Positions 52,246-60,782 of a DNA stretch of 64,000 nt are shown in pieces. Position 1 is the first letter of the stretch. The number at the start of each line of letters is the position of its first letter. The notes beneath the pieces were generated by a model. The model was not told the DNA's origin, ran no database searches, and worked only from the letters and a program-made list of their open reading frames with translations. The position numbers were made by a program, and so were the translations under genes. Location: positions 1,798,001-1,862,000 of the forward strand of contig NZ_CP121354.1 in NCBI RefSeq assembly GCF_029674545.1, given 5' to 3'. Origin of the DNA: Mesorhizobium sp. WSM4904 (lineage in GTDB: Bacteria; Pseudomonadota; Alphaproteobacteria; Rhizobiales; Rhizobiaceae).

Positions 52246-53040
52246 ATGATCGAAACGGCTGACGCCGAGCCGGAATATGACGATGCCGCCATTCGCTTCC
52301 TCGAAGCGCTCTGGGGCGACGGCTACCTGTCGCCGGGCGGCCCCGACGAGGTCGACCGCGTGGTCGAAGGCCTGTCGCTGAAGGGCAAGACGATCCTCGA
52401 TATCGGCTGCGGGGCCGGCGGCATCACGCTGCATCTGGTCGCGCGGCATGGCGCTGCTCGAGTCACCGGCTTCGACGTCGAAACGCCGGTGATCGAGACG
52501 GCGAGGCGAAAGGCGATCCTGAAAGGTCTCCAAGACCGCGTCCGTTTCGTGCAGGCGCCGCCGGGGCCGCTGCCGTTCGCCGACGCCTCCTTCGACGTCG
52601 TCTTCTCCAAGGACGCGCTGCTGCACGTGCGGGACAAGGACGCGCTGTTCGCCGAGATCTTCCGCGTGCTGAAATCCGGCGGCGTCTTTGCCGCGTCGAA
52701 CTGGATGATCTCGCATGACGGCGAGCCGTCCGCGGACATGAAGGCCTATGTCGCGGCGGAAGGCCTGTCCTTCGCCATGGCTTCGCCGGCGCGCTACGCC
52801 GAGGCGATGCGCCGAGCCGGCTTCATCGACGTCGCCGTTCGCGACCGCAACGCGTGGTACCGCGAGGTCGCGCGGGAGGAACTGGTTCGCCTCAAGGGGC
52901 CGCTTTATCAACTCGTCGCCGCCGCGGTCGGCGCGGCCTATGTCGACAAGAACATCCGGACCTGGGAGGCGATGCAGAAGGTGCTTGACAGTGGTGAGCA
53001 CCGCCCCACTCATCTGCGCGGTTGGAAGCCGGTCGGATAG
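52246..53040 (+). CDS. SAM-dependent methyltransferase
   Basis: A 264-residue class I methyltransferase. Motif I is [15 protein letters not shown] (about residues 51-65), the acidic loop GFDVET, motif [15 protein letters not shown], then [18 protein letters not shown]. It is similar in style to phosphoethanolamine or sarcosine-type N-methyltransferases ([14 protein letters not shown]), but the substrate cannot be read from sequence. It opens the plus-strand operon, with the TetR regulator gene six bases downstream. Confidence 0.88.
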   Translation: MIETADAEPEYDDAAIRFLEALWGDGYLSPGGPDEVDRVVEGLSLKGKTILDIGCGAGGITLHLVARHGAARVTGFDVETPVIETARRKAILKGLQDRVRFVQAPPGPLPFADASFDVVFSKDALLHVRDKDALFAEIFRVLKSGGVFAASNWMISHDGEPSADMKAYVAAEGLSFAMASPARYAEAMRRAGFIDVAVRDRNAWYREVAREELVRLKGPLYQLVAAAVGAAYVDKNIRTWEAMQKVLDSGEHRPTHLRGWKPVG

Positions 53041-53046
53041 CCGGCG

Positions 53047-53730
53047 ATGCTGGAGACCGTCACACCCATGAAGAGCACAGAGGCCAAGGACACCATCGCC
53101 GAGCCGGGAAAAGCCGACGGCGAGAAGCGCGGCCGCAAGGCTTCGAAAGAGGTCAGGCGGCTGCAGCTGATCGAGGCGACGATCGATTCCCTGGCCAAGC
53201 GCGGCTACGCGGAAACGACGATGGCCGACGTCGCCGACGGCGCGGGTCTCTCGCGCGGCATCGTCAACTTCCATTTCGAGAGCAAGGAAAAGCTGCTCGT
53301 CGCCACGCTGCAGCACATGTATGACGAGTATTCGGCGCATTGGCGCACCGCCTTGCAGAAGGCAGGCGACGATCCGGCGAGACAGCTGCAGGCGCTGGTG
53401 TGGGCCGATTTCGATCGCTCGATCTGCAACAAGCGCAAGCTCGCCGCCTGGTGCGCCTTCTGGGGCGAGGCCAAGTCGCGGCCGACCTACCAGGCGCTGA
53501 GCAGCTCGCGCGATGCCTATTACCAACAGGTCTTCATAGATCTCTGCGCGACGCTGAAGCAAAGCGGCGGTTACGCCTACGAGCCGCAGGTCATGGCCCT
53601 GGCGCTTTCGGCCATGCTGGAGGGCCTGTGGCTGCGGCTGATGATGGGAACGGAGGACACCACGCGCGAAACCGCGCTGCAGGCGGCCAATGCCTTTTTG
53701 GCGGCCGCGTTCCCGAAACACTACGGTTAG
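53047..53730 (+). CDS. TetR-family regulator (BetI-like)
   Basis: A 227-residue repressor. After a disordered basic N-terminus (about 1-35), the TetR helix-turn-helix is seen (RLQLIEATIDSLAKRGYAETTMADVADGAGLSRGIVNFHFESKEKLL, about 38-85). The ligand domain follows the BetI pattern (WRTALQKAGDDPARQLQALVWADFDRSICNKRKLAAWCAFWGEAKSRPTYQ, MLEGLWLRLMM). BetI proteins sense choline or related amines. Three matching dyads in the island are predicted operators, so it probably controls all surrounding operons. An internal ATG at 53068 is an alternative start. Confidence 0.92.
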   Translation: MLETVTPMKSTEAKDTIAEPGKADGEKRGRKASKEVRRLQLIEATIDSLAKRGYAETTMADVADGAGLSRGIVNFHFESKEKLLVATLQHMYDEYSAHWRTALQKAGDDPARQLQALVWADFDRSICNKRKLAAWCAFWGEAKSRPTYQALSSSRDAYYQQVFIDLCATLKQSGGYAYEPQVMALALSAMLEGLWLRLMMGTEDTTRETALQAANAFLAAAFPKHYG

Positions 53731-53795
53731 CGAACAGCCGAGGTTAGCAGCAGCCGGCCAGCAAGACCGGCAAGACCAAAAGAGGATGGAACAGC

Positions 53796-54878
53796 ATGAA
53801 GAAACTCAGCCGACGCCTGACACTGACATTGGCGCTCGCCGGGACGCTTGCGGCTTCGGCGGCGGCGTTCGCCGTTGCCGCCGACAAGGACCTGATCGTG
53901 TTCGACTGGTCCGGCTATGAGGATCCGGGCTTCCACGGCAAGTATGTCGAGAAGAACGGCGACTCGCCGACCTTCGCCTTCTTCGGCGACGAAGACGAAG
54001 CGTTCGAGAAAATCCGCTCCGGCTTCAAGGCCGACGTCGGCCATCCCTGCTCGCAGAGCGTGGTGAAATGGCGCGAGGCGGGGCTGCTGCAGCCGCTCGA
54101 TACCTCGAAGATCGCCGGCTGGAAGGACCTCAACCCGGGCATCATGGCGATGAAGGATCTTGCCACCACTCCCGACGGCAAGGCCTGGTTCATGCCGTGG
54201 GACTGGGGTGACACGCAGCTCACCTACAATTCCGACAAGATCGCCGAGAAGGACGTGCAGTCGCTGAAAGCCTTCGCCGATCCGAAGTACAAGGGCCGCG
54301 TCTCGATTGGCGACAATGTCGACGACGCCTATGCGCTGGCCAGCCTCGCCATCGGGCTCAAGGACTGGACCAAGATGACGGACGAGCAGTTCAAGCAGGC
54401 GTCCGACTTCCTGCGCCAGGTGCACAAGAACGTCCGCTCCTACTGGACCGACACGACCGACATCGTGCAGCTCTTGAGCGGCGGCGAGGTCGACCTCGCC
54501 TGGGCCTGGAACGATGCCACCGTGCAATCGGTAGCGGCCGGCGTGCCGATCAAGTCCAAGAAGGACACCGACGAGGGCATGTCGACCTGGGTGTGCGGCT
54601 ATGTGCTGTTCAAGGACGCGCCCGACAACGTCGACAAAGCCTATGACTATCTCAACGCCGTCAACGATCCGGAAGTCGCCAAGGTGCTGGTCAAGGACTG
54701 GGGCTACGGCCAGGCCAACGCCAAGGGCATGGCCGGCGTCGACCAGGCGGTGCTGAAGGAAAAGGGCTACGACAATGTGGAAAAGTGGGTCGACAAGACC
54801 TTGTTCCAGCAGCCGCTGCCTTCCGAGCTCAAGCTCAAGATGATCGCCGAGTTCGAGAAGATCAAAGCGGGCTATTGA
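53796..54878 (+). CDS. Polyamine-type ABC transporter substrate-binding protein 1
   Basis: A 360-residue periplasmic binding protein of the PotD/PotF family with a signal peptide (MKKLSRRLTLTLALAGTLAASAAAFA). Typical motifs are LIVFDWSGYEDP at the start, FFGDEDEAFEKIRSGFKADVGHPCSQSVVKWREAGLLQPLD, and WFMPWDWGDTQLTYN. It is a close paralogue of the protein encoded 430 bases downstream. With the PotABC-like genes at 57.6-60.5 kb it completes an importer, probably for a polyamine-like or quaternary amine substrate. Confidence 0.92.
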   Translation: MKKLSRRLTLTLALAGTLAASAAAFAVAADKDLIVFDWSGYEDPGFHGKYVEKNGDSPTFAFFGDEDEAFEKIRSGFKADVGHPCSQSVVKWREAGLLQPLDTSKIAGWKDLNPGIMAMKDLATTPDGKAWFMPWDWGDTQLTYNSDKIAEKDVQSLKAFADPKYKGRVSIGDNVDDAYALASLAIGLKDWTKMTDEQFKQASDFLRQVHKNVRSYWTDTTDIVQLLSGGEVDLAWAWNDATVQSVAAGVPIKSKKDTDEGMSTWVCGYVLFKDAPDNVDKAYDYLNAVNDPEVAKVLVKDWGYGQANAKGMAGVDQAVLKEKGYDNVEKWVDKTLFQQPLPSELKLKMIAEFEKIKAGY

Positions 54879-55306
54879 GTGCTGTGGAAACGACCGGTCG
54901 CTCCTGAACTGAAACGGCGTTGCGCAATCGCTTCAATTGCGGCTTGTGGTTGTTTGGCAGGCGCAGATCGCCGATGCTTGCGCTGCCCCTCATCCCCCTG
55001 CCGGGACCTTCTCCCCGTATAGTGACGGGGAGAAGGGGGCCGGCCGCGGCCTTGGCGCTTGTCCTGCAACGCCGGCGATTGGCGAAACCGTTCGCGGCAG
55101 CGTCTTTCTCCCCGTCACTATACGGGGAGAAATGCCCGGCAGGGCAATGAGGGGCAGCGCCGACTTCGGCAATTGGTGGTCCCTGGCATTGGGTTGGAGA
55201 CAGGGTCAGAAAGCTGTCGGCCGGGGGCCGAAGCGGGCGGGCTCGCCAAAGCCGGGGAATTCTCCTAACGTCTCCGACGCGTTCGCGACGGGGGAGTTCT
55301 CGCGCC
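54879..55306. repeat. RIME-like element pair between the duplicated binding-protein genes
   Basis: In 54985-55157 two hairpins, CTCCCCGTATAGTGACGGGGAG (about 55013) and CTCCCCGTCACTATACGGGGAG (about 55111), stand in inverted orientation. They are flanked by CCTCATCCCCCTGCCGGGA and CCCGGCAGGGCAATGAGG. The rest of the 428-base gap has no gene; GGGGAG close to the right end may serve the next start. Confidence 0.8.
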
Positions 55307-56383
55307 ATGATATCCATGCTTCGCAGCCTTGCCCTGGCCGCCGTTATGACGGTCGGTGCAAGCGCCGCTTATGTGCTCGCCGAGGGTGGCGGCGATCTCG
55401 TGGTCTTCGACTGGTCGGGCTATGAGGATCCGCTGCTGCATCCGGCCTATACCGCCAAGTATGGCGCCGAGCCGGCCTTCTCCTTCTTCGGTGACGAGGA
55501 CGAAGCCTTCGAGAAGATGCGGGCCGGCTTCAAGGCCGACATCGCGCATCCCTGCTCGCAGAGCGTGGTGAAATGGCGCGAGGCCGGGCTGCTGCAGCCG
55601 CTTGACACATCCAGGATCACCGGCTGGAAGGACCTCAATCCGGGCATCATGGCGATGAAGGATCTGGCGACCACCGCCGACGGCAAGGCCTGGTTCATGC
55701 CCTTCGACTGGGGCAACACTTCGCTTCTCTACCGCACCGACAAGGTGACGGCGGAAGAGGCGCAGTCGCTGAAAATCCTCGCCGATCCCAAGTTCAAGGG
55801 CCGCGTCACCATCGGCGACAATGTCGATGACGCCTATGCGCTGGCGAGCCTGGTCATCGGACTGAAGGACTGGACCAAGATGACCGACGAGCAGTTCAGC
55901 CAAGCTTCCGCCTTCCTGCGCGACGTGCACAAGAACATCCGCTTCTACTGGACGGACGATACCGATCTCAACCAGGCCTTCATCGGCAACGAGGTCGATC
56001 TGGTCTGGGGCTGGAACGAGACCTATGTGACGCTGAAAGGACAAGGATTGCCGATCGAGATGAACCGCAACACCAAGGAGGGCCTGTCGACCTGGGTGTG
56101 CGGCTACGTGCTGATGAAGGATGCGCCGGGCAAGCTCGACCAGGCCTATGATTTCCTGAACGCCGTCAACGCGCCCGACGTTTCGGAATATATGGTGAAG
56201 ACCTTCGGCTATGGCCACGGCAACAGCGCCGGCATGGCGGCGATGGACCAGAAGCTGCTCACCGATCGCGGCTTCGACAATCTCGACAAGTTCCTCGACA
56301 AGACGCTGTTCCAGCAGCCGGTCGCGCCTGAGCTCAAGCAGCGCATGGTTGCCGAGTTCGAGAAGATCAAGGCCGGCTATTGA
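55307..56383 (+). CDS. Polyamine-type ABC transporter substrate-binding protein 2
   Basis: A 358-residue paralogue of the preceding binding protein, similar along its whole length (FFGDEDEAFEKMRAGFKADIAHPCSQSVVKWREAGLLQPLD here). Differences cluster in the ligand-contacting stretches, for example MPFDWGNTSLLYR in place of MPWDWGDTQLTYN and WGWNETYVT in place of WAWNDATVQ. The signal peptide is MISMLRSLALAAVMTVGASAAYVLA. It probably widens the substrate range of the shared transporter. The next gene starts within its stop codon. Confidence 0.92.
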   Translation: MISMLRSLALAAVMTVGASAAYVLAEGGGDLVVFDWSGYEDPLLHPAYTAKYGAEPAFSFFGDEDEAFEKMRAGFKADIAHPCSQSVVKWREAGLLQPLDTSRITGWKDLNPGIMAMKDLATTADGKAWFMPFDWGNTSLLYRTDKVTAEEAQSLKILADPKFKGRVTIGDNVDDAYALASLVIGLKDWTKMTDEQFSQASAFLRDVHKNIRFYWTDDTDLNQAFIGNEVDLVWGWNETYVTLKGQGLPIEMNRNTKEGLSTWVCGYVLMKDAPGKLDQAYDFLNAVNAPDVSEYMVKTFGYGHGNSAGMAAMDQKLLTDRGFDNLDKFLDKTLFQQPVAPELKQRMVAEFEKIKAGY

Positions 56384-57678
56384 GCAGCAAATCGGAAAAA
56401 ACCGACGTTGCCATCGTCGGCGCCGGCTTCACCGGCCTGTCGGCCGCGCGCGAATTGAAGCGCGCCGGGATCGGCTTCTTGCTGCTCGAAGCACGTGACC
56501 GTGTCGGCGGCCGGGTCGAGGCCATGCAAAACGGGCTCGGCGAACGGATCGACAGCGGCGGCCAGTTCCTGTGCGATGACATGCCGGAAGTGATGGCGCT
56601 GGCAAAGACGCGCGGCAGGACATTGGTCGAGACTTATGTCGAGGGCGAGTTCATTACCCATCCGTCGATGCCCGCCAAGGAAGCCGAGCGGACCTATCAG
56701 ATCGCGATGGCGATCCGCGAGCGCATGAACGGGATCGAGCAAGACGATCCCTCGATCGCCGGGCTGACCGTTGCGACATGGCTCGAGCGCCAGAAGGACA
56801 CAGCCGACGCCAAGGCCGCCTTCCGCTCGATGATCGAAGGCCTGTGGTGCCTGGCGCTGGACAAGGTGCCGTTATGGTACCTGATCGACAACGATCGCCG
56901 CATCACCAACGAGGTGTTCGAGCTGCAGTATTTCTTGCGCGATACGATGCAGTCGCTGGCCGACGACCTGGCGTGTGACCTCGGCGATCGGCTGCGGCTG
57001 GGCGAACCGGCGACACGGATCGAGCACTGGCAGCAAGGCGTTCGTGTCGTCTCGGCTCGCGGTGTGATCGAAGCACGCAAGGCGCTGATCGCTCTGCCGC
57101 CGGCGACGGCGGCGAAGCTCGTATTCGCGCCCGCCTTGCCGGCGGAGCTTGCAAAGGCTCTGGGCGTCTGGGAAAGCGGCGCGGTGATCAAGATCCTGGT
57201 GCGCTATGCCAGGCCATTCTGGCGCGAGCGAAATCTGCGCGGCATGGTCATGTGGCGCGATCAGCCGGGGCTGTTTGCCTGCGACGCCAGCAAGGATCTC
57301 GACCATGCCGCGCTTATCGTCTTCATCGGCGGGCCTCTCGCGCTGCGCTGGCACCGGCTCGGCGATGCGGCGTTGCGCGCGGAATTGACGGCAAGGCTCG
57401 AGCAAGCACTCGGCCCGGAAGCTGCCGACATTGTCGATTTCAGCTCACGCGACTGGACGCATGATCGCTGGAGCGGCGGCGCCTACAGCGATCTGATCGT
57501 CGACGTGACGGCGAGGAACGCCGAGCGCGCCATCCTTGCCGGCGCGCCGCCGGTCTATTTCTCGGCTTCGGAACTCTCGCCGTCTTTTCCAGGCTATGTC
57601 GAAGGCGCGATCGTGGCAGGGCGTATCGCCGCCAGGAAAATTCAGTCGGCCATCGCCACCAGCGCTTCGGGATCGTAG
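56380..57678 (+). CDS. Flavin-dependent amine oxidase
   Basis: A 432-residue monoamine-oxidase family enzyme. It has VAIVGAGFTGLSAARELKRAG (FAD-binding), LLEARDRVGGRVEAMQ, and a C-terminal region FSASELSPSFPGYVEGAIVAGRIAARKI. It should oxidise primary or secondary amines to aldehyde, ammonia or amine, and hydrogen peroxide. The start is TTG at 56380, overlapping the preceding stop (TTGA), so it is translationally coupled to the binding protein. Its last 37 bases overlap the convergent ATPase gene. Confidence 0.92.
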   Translation: MSSKSEKTDVAIVGAGFTGLSAARELKRAGIGFLLLEARDRVGGRVEAMQNGLGERIDSGGQFLCDDMPEVMALAKTRGRTLVETYVEGEFITHPSMPAKEAERTYQIAMAIRERMNGIEQDDPSIAGLTVATWLERQKDTADAKAAFRSMIEGLWCLALDKVPLWYLIDNDRRITNEVFELQYFLRDTMQSLADDLACDLGDRLRLGEPATRIEHWQQGVRVVSARGVIEARKALIALPPATAAKLVFAPALPAELAKALGVWESGAVIKILVRYARPFWRERNLRGMVMWRDQPGLFACDASKDLDHAALIVFIGGPLALRWHRLGDAALRAELTARLEQALGPEAADIVDFSSRDWTHDRWSGGAYSDLIVDVTARNAERAILAGAPPVYFSASELSPSFPGYVEGAIVAGRIAARKIQSAIATSASGS

Positions 57679-58763
57679 GCGAGGCGGATCGGCGCGCCGA
57701 CCGGGATGTCGTCGGCGCCAAAATCATTGGTCTCGGTCACCGACAGCGGCTTTTCCAATCCCGGTATCTCGACGATCAGATGCGTGATCTCGCCGAAATA
57801 ATGGCGCTCGACGACCTTGCCGGCGACCTCGAACTTCGCCGTCGCATCGTCCCACAAAACGCGCAGGCGCTCCGGCCGGATGCCGAGCGTCGCCGCGCCG
57901 CCGCCATTGCGGACGAAAGCCTTCGGCTTGTCGGTCTTGACTCGGCCGAAACCCAGCGTGTCGAGCACCAGTGAAGCGCCGTTCTCCTCAATGATCTGAG
58001 CTTTCACGAAATTCATGCCGCCGAGGAAGTCGGCGACCTGCCGATTGACCGGGCGCTGGTAGATTTCCTTCGGCGAGGCGACCTGCGCGATGCGGCCGCC
58101 GAACATCACGGCGATACGGTCCGACATGGCAAGCGCCTCATACTGATCGTGGGTGACCAGCACGAAGGTGATGCCGACCGCCTGCTGCAGCCGGCGCAGC
58201 TCGACCTGCATCTGCTCGCGCAGCTTCTTGTCGAGCGCCGAGAGCGGCTCGTCGAGGAGCAGCACCTTGGGCCGCATAACCAGCGCGCGGGCAAGCGCCA
58301 CGCGCTGGCGCTGGCCGCCGGAAAGCTCGGTGGCGCGACGCTTGCCGAGCCCGGTCAGCGAGACCTGCGCCAGCGCCTCCTCGACGCGGCGTTTTTCCTC
58401 ACCCACTTCGAGCCTCAGCCGCTTCAGGCCATAGGCGACGTTCTGCTCGACATTGAGGTGCGGGAAGATCGCGTAGCTCTGGAAGACCATGTTGGTCGGA
58501 CGCCGATTGGCGGGGATGCCGTCCATCGGCTGGCCGTCGACGGCGATCGAGCCGCTGGTCGGCGTATCGAATCCTGCGATCATGCGCAAAAGCGTGGTCT
58601 TGCCGCAGCCGGAAGGGCCGAGCAGCGAGAAGAATTCGCCTTCCCTGATCGCCAGCGATGCATTGTCCAGCGCCTTGAACGATCCATAGCTGCGCGTGAC
58701 GTCGCGGATCTCGATCATGGTGCGATCCGGCATCGTGCGTTCGGATTGGACCCGCTCAAGCAT
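57642..58763 (-). CDS. PotA-like ABC transporter ATP-binding protein
   Basis: A 373-residue ATPase. It has Walker A LLGPSGCGKTT, signature LSGGQRQR, Walker B VLLLDEPLSALDKKLR and VTHDQYEA, with a C-terminal TOBE domain (about 285-370, LGIRPERLRVL). This is the spermidine/putrescine (PotA) type. GGGAGG precedes ATG 58763, which lies inside the end of the permease gene (eight-base overlap). It is last of the minus-strand operon and converges on the amine oxidase. Confidence 0.94.
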   Translation of the reverse strand: MLERVQSERTMPDRTMIEIRDVTRSYGSFKALDNASLAIREGEFFSLLGPSGCGKTTLLRMIAGFDTPTSGSIAVDGQPMDGIPANRRPTNMVFQSYAIFPHLNVEQNVAYGLKRLRLEVGEEKRRVEEALAQVSLTGLGKRRATELSGGQRQRVALARALVMRPKVLLLDEPLSALDKKLREQMQVELRRLQQAVGITFVLVTHDQYEALAMSDRIAVMFGGRIAQVASPKEIYQRPVNRQVADFLGGMNFVKAQIIEENGASLVLDTLGFGRVKTDKPKAFVRNGGGAATLGIRPERLRVLWDDATAKFEVAGKVVERHYFGEITHLIVEIPGLEKPLSVTETNDFGADDIPVGAPIRLAYDPEALVAMAD

Positions 58764-59577
58764 AGAGGCCTCCCTCGTTCTGGGTGCGCCTGGCGGCGCG
58801 GCGGCGCAGGATTTCGGCGATCGTCATCAGCACGAAGGACGCCAAGAGCAGCAAGGTGCCGAGCGCCAGCACGCCGGGCAACTTGGCCGCGAAACGCAGC
58901 TGACCCCAGATGTAGATCGGCAGCGTCGCCTCGGTGCCGGTGAGGAAGAAGGCGATGATGAACTCGTCGAGCGAGATGGTGAAGCAGACGAGCAGGCTGG
59001 AGATGATCGCCGGCGCGACCATCGGCAGCGTCACCCGCCGGAAGGTACCGAAGGCGCTCTCGCCGAGATCGGCGGAGGCCTCCTCGAGACTGCGGTCGAA
59101 GCCTTCGAAGCCTGAGGTCAGCACCGTCATCGAATAAGGAATACAGACCAGCACATGGCCGAGCACGACGGTGAACAGCGACAGGCTGAGGCCGAGCTGC
59201 AGCATGACCAAAAGCATCGAGATGGCGACGATCACCTCGGGCAGCACCAGCGGCGCCATGATCAGCCCGTTGATGGTGCGGCGGCCGGGATAGCGGTAGC
59301 GGGTGATCGAGCGGGCGGCGAGGATGCCGAGCACCGTCGACAAGATCGAGGCCGAGACGCCGACAGCCAGGCTGTTCCAGGTGGCATCGATCAGCGCCGG
59401 CGTGCGCGGCAGGTCCTCGTACCAATGAAGCGTGACGCCCGAGAGCGGGAATTTCGGCGTCGCCGCGGTGTTGATCGAGAAGATCGGCAGGAAGATCACC
59501 GGCAGGTAGAGGAAGAGGATGTAGAGGGCGGCGTAGCTCGACAGCCAGCCCGGCAGGAAACGTTTGATCGCCGTCAT
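58756..59577 (-). CDS. PotC-like ABC transporter permease
   Basis: A 273-residue membrane protein with about six helices. The permease EAA loop is LEEASADLGESAFGTFRRVTLPMVAP, and YILFLYLPVIFLPIFSINTAATPKFPLSG near the N-terminus is the usual PotC/YdcV pattern. It overlaps the PotB-like gene by four bases and the ATPase gene by eight. Confidence 0.94.
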   Translation of the reverse strand: MTAIKRFLPGWLSSYAALYILFLYLPVIFLPIFSINTAATPKFPLSGVTLHWYEDLPRTPALIDATWNSLAVGVSASILSTVLGILAARSITRYRYPGRRTINGLIMAPLVLPEVIVAISMLLVMLQLGLSLSLFTVVLGHVLVCIPYSMTVLTSGFEGFDRSLEEASADLGESAFGTFRRVTLPMVAPAIISSLLVCFTISLDEFIIAFFLTGTEATLPIYIWGQLRFAAKLPGVLALGTLLLLASFVLMTIAEILRRRAARRTQNEGGLYA

Positions 59578-60491
59578 CGCGCCAGCCTCTGCAGGGCGCG
59601 GATGACCAGCACCGTGGCGCCGGCCATCAGCGAGACGATGACCATGGTGGTGACGGAGAGGGCAGCACCCAGCGGCCAGTTCGACGCCTTGCCGAACTGC
59701 GCCTGGATGGCGTTGGCGATCATCACGCCGTCCTTGCCGCCGACCAGCTTCGGCGTGACGTAGTCGCCGACGGTCGGGATCATGACGATAAGCGCGGCCG
59801 AGATGACGCCGGGCGCCGACAGCGGCAGCGTCACGCGCAGGAAGGAGCGCAGCGGCCCGTCGCCGAGGTCGGTCGCCGCTTCGACCAGCGTACGGTCGAC
59901 CTTTTCCAGCGACACGAAGATCGGCAGGATGGCGAAGGTCGCCCAGGCGTGGGTGAGCGTGATGATGACGGCGCTGGAATTGTAGAGCAGCGCCGTCGAC
60001 GGCTCGTCGATGATGCCGAGGCCCATCAGGCCGGAATTGAGCACGCCGTTATAGCCGAGGATCACCTTCCACGACATGACGCGCAAAAGGTAGCTCGTCC
60101 AGAACGGGATGGTGATGAGGAAGAGCCAGAGGCTCTTGTGGCGGCCGCCGTGGAAGGAAATGAAATAGGCGATCGGATAGGCCAGGGCCACGGTGAGCAG
60201 GCTGACCGTCAGCGAGATGTAGAGCGAGCGCCAAAGCAGGTCGCGGTAGATCGGCTCGGTCAGCGCGATCCGGTAGTTCTCCAGCGTGAAGGTGTGGTCG
60301 ATGGTGAGGTAGTCCTGCGTCCAGAAGGAATGGGCGATCACGACCAGGATCGGCAGGACGAGGAGGATGAGCGCATAGAGGAAAGTCGGGCTGATCAGCG
60401 CGAAGCCTTGAGCGGCTTCCGATTGCAGAAGGGGATTTCGTCTGGCGCCCGCTTCGCGCAGCGGGGGCGACCCTTCCGCGGCCACCGTCAT
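59574..60491 (-). CDS. PotB-like ABC transporter permease
   Basis: A 305-residue membrane protein with about six helices and the EAA loop VEAATDLGDGPLRSFLRVTLPLSAPG. The TIPFWTSYLLRVMSWKVILG segment is diagnostic for PotB/YdcU permeases. It is first in the potB-potC-potA operon. The divergent 290-base region to the aminotransferase holds TetR operator B. Confidence 0.94.
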   Translation of the reverse strand: MTVAAEGSPPLREAGARRNPLLQSEAAQGFALISPTFLYALILLVLPILVVIAHSFWTQDYLTIDHTFTLENYRIALTEPIYRDLLWRSLYISLTVSLLTVALAYPIAYFISFHGGRHKSLWLFLITIPFWTSYLLRVMSWKVILGYNGVLNSGLMGLGIIDEPSTALLYNSSAVIITLTHAWATFAILPIFVSLEKVDRTLVEAATDLGDGPLRSFLRVTLPLSAPGVISAALIVMIPTVGDYVTPKLVGGKDGVMIANAIQAQFGKASNWPLGAALSVTTMVIVSLMAGATVLVIRALQRLAR

Positions 60492-60677
60492 TGCAGCGCT
60501 CCGGGCGTGATTTCAGTTGCTGGCTCGGACTGTCCCTCCATGCGGCCTTCCCATTGATCGGCGCCGACGCCTGTTCCCGATTTTTATGCCCCGAGCAATC
60601 GCTCGCTGGCTTGCCGGCTTTCTTTCATCATGAGCGCATCCGCCGATTGAAATCAAGCGCTATTTCTGCAATATTGA

Positions 60678-60693
60678 TTGAACGGACATTCAA
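60678..60693. promoter_or_regulatory. Putative TetR operator B (TTGAACGGACATTCAA)
   Basis: A TTGAA-N6-TTCAA dyad between the divergent potBCA-like operon and the aminotransferase gene, 90 bases before ATG 60783. It matches operators A and C. Confidence 0.65.
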
Positions 60694-60782
60694 AATGAAG
60701 TGAAAAAAAGCCGAAGTTCCATGGTTTCCCGCTTCGTTCCGTGTCCAAGAAGCATTCCGCAACCCGACGACGCGAGGCTAAC

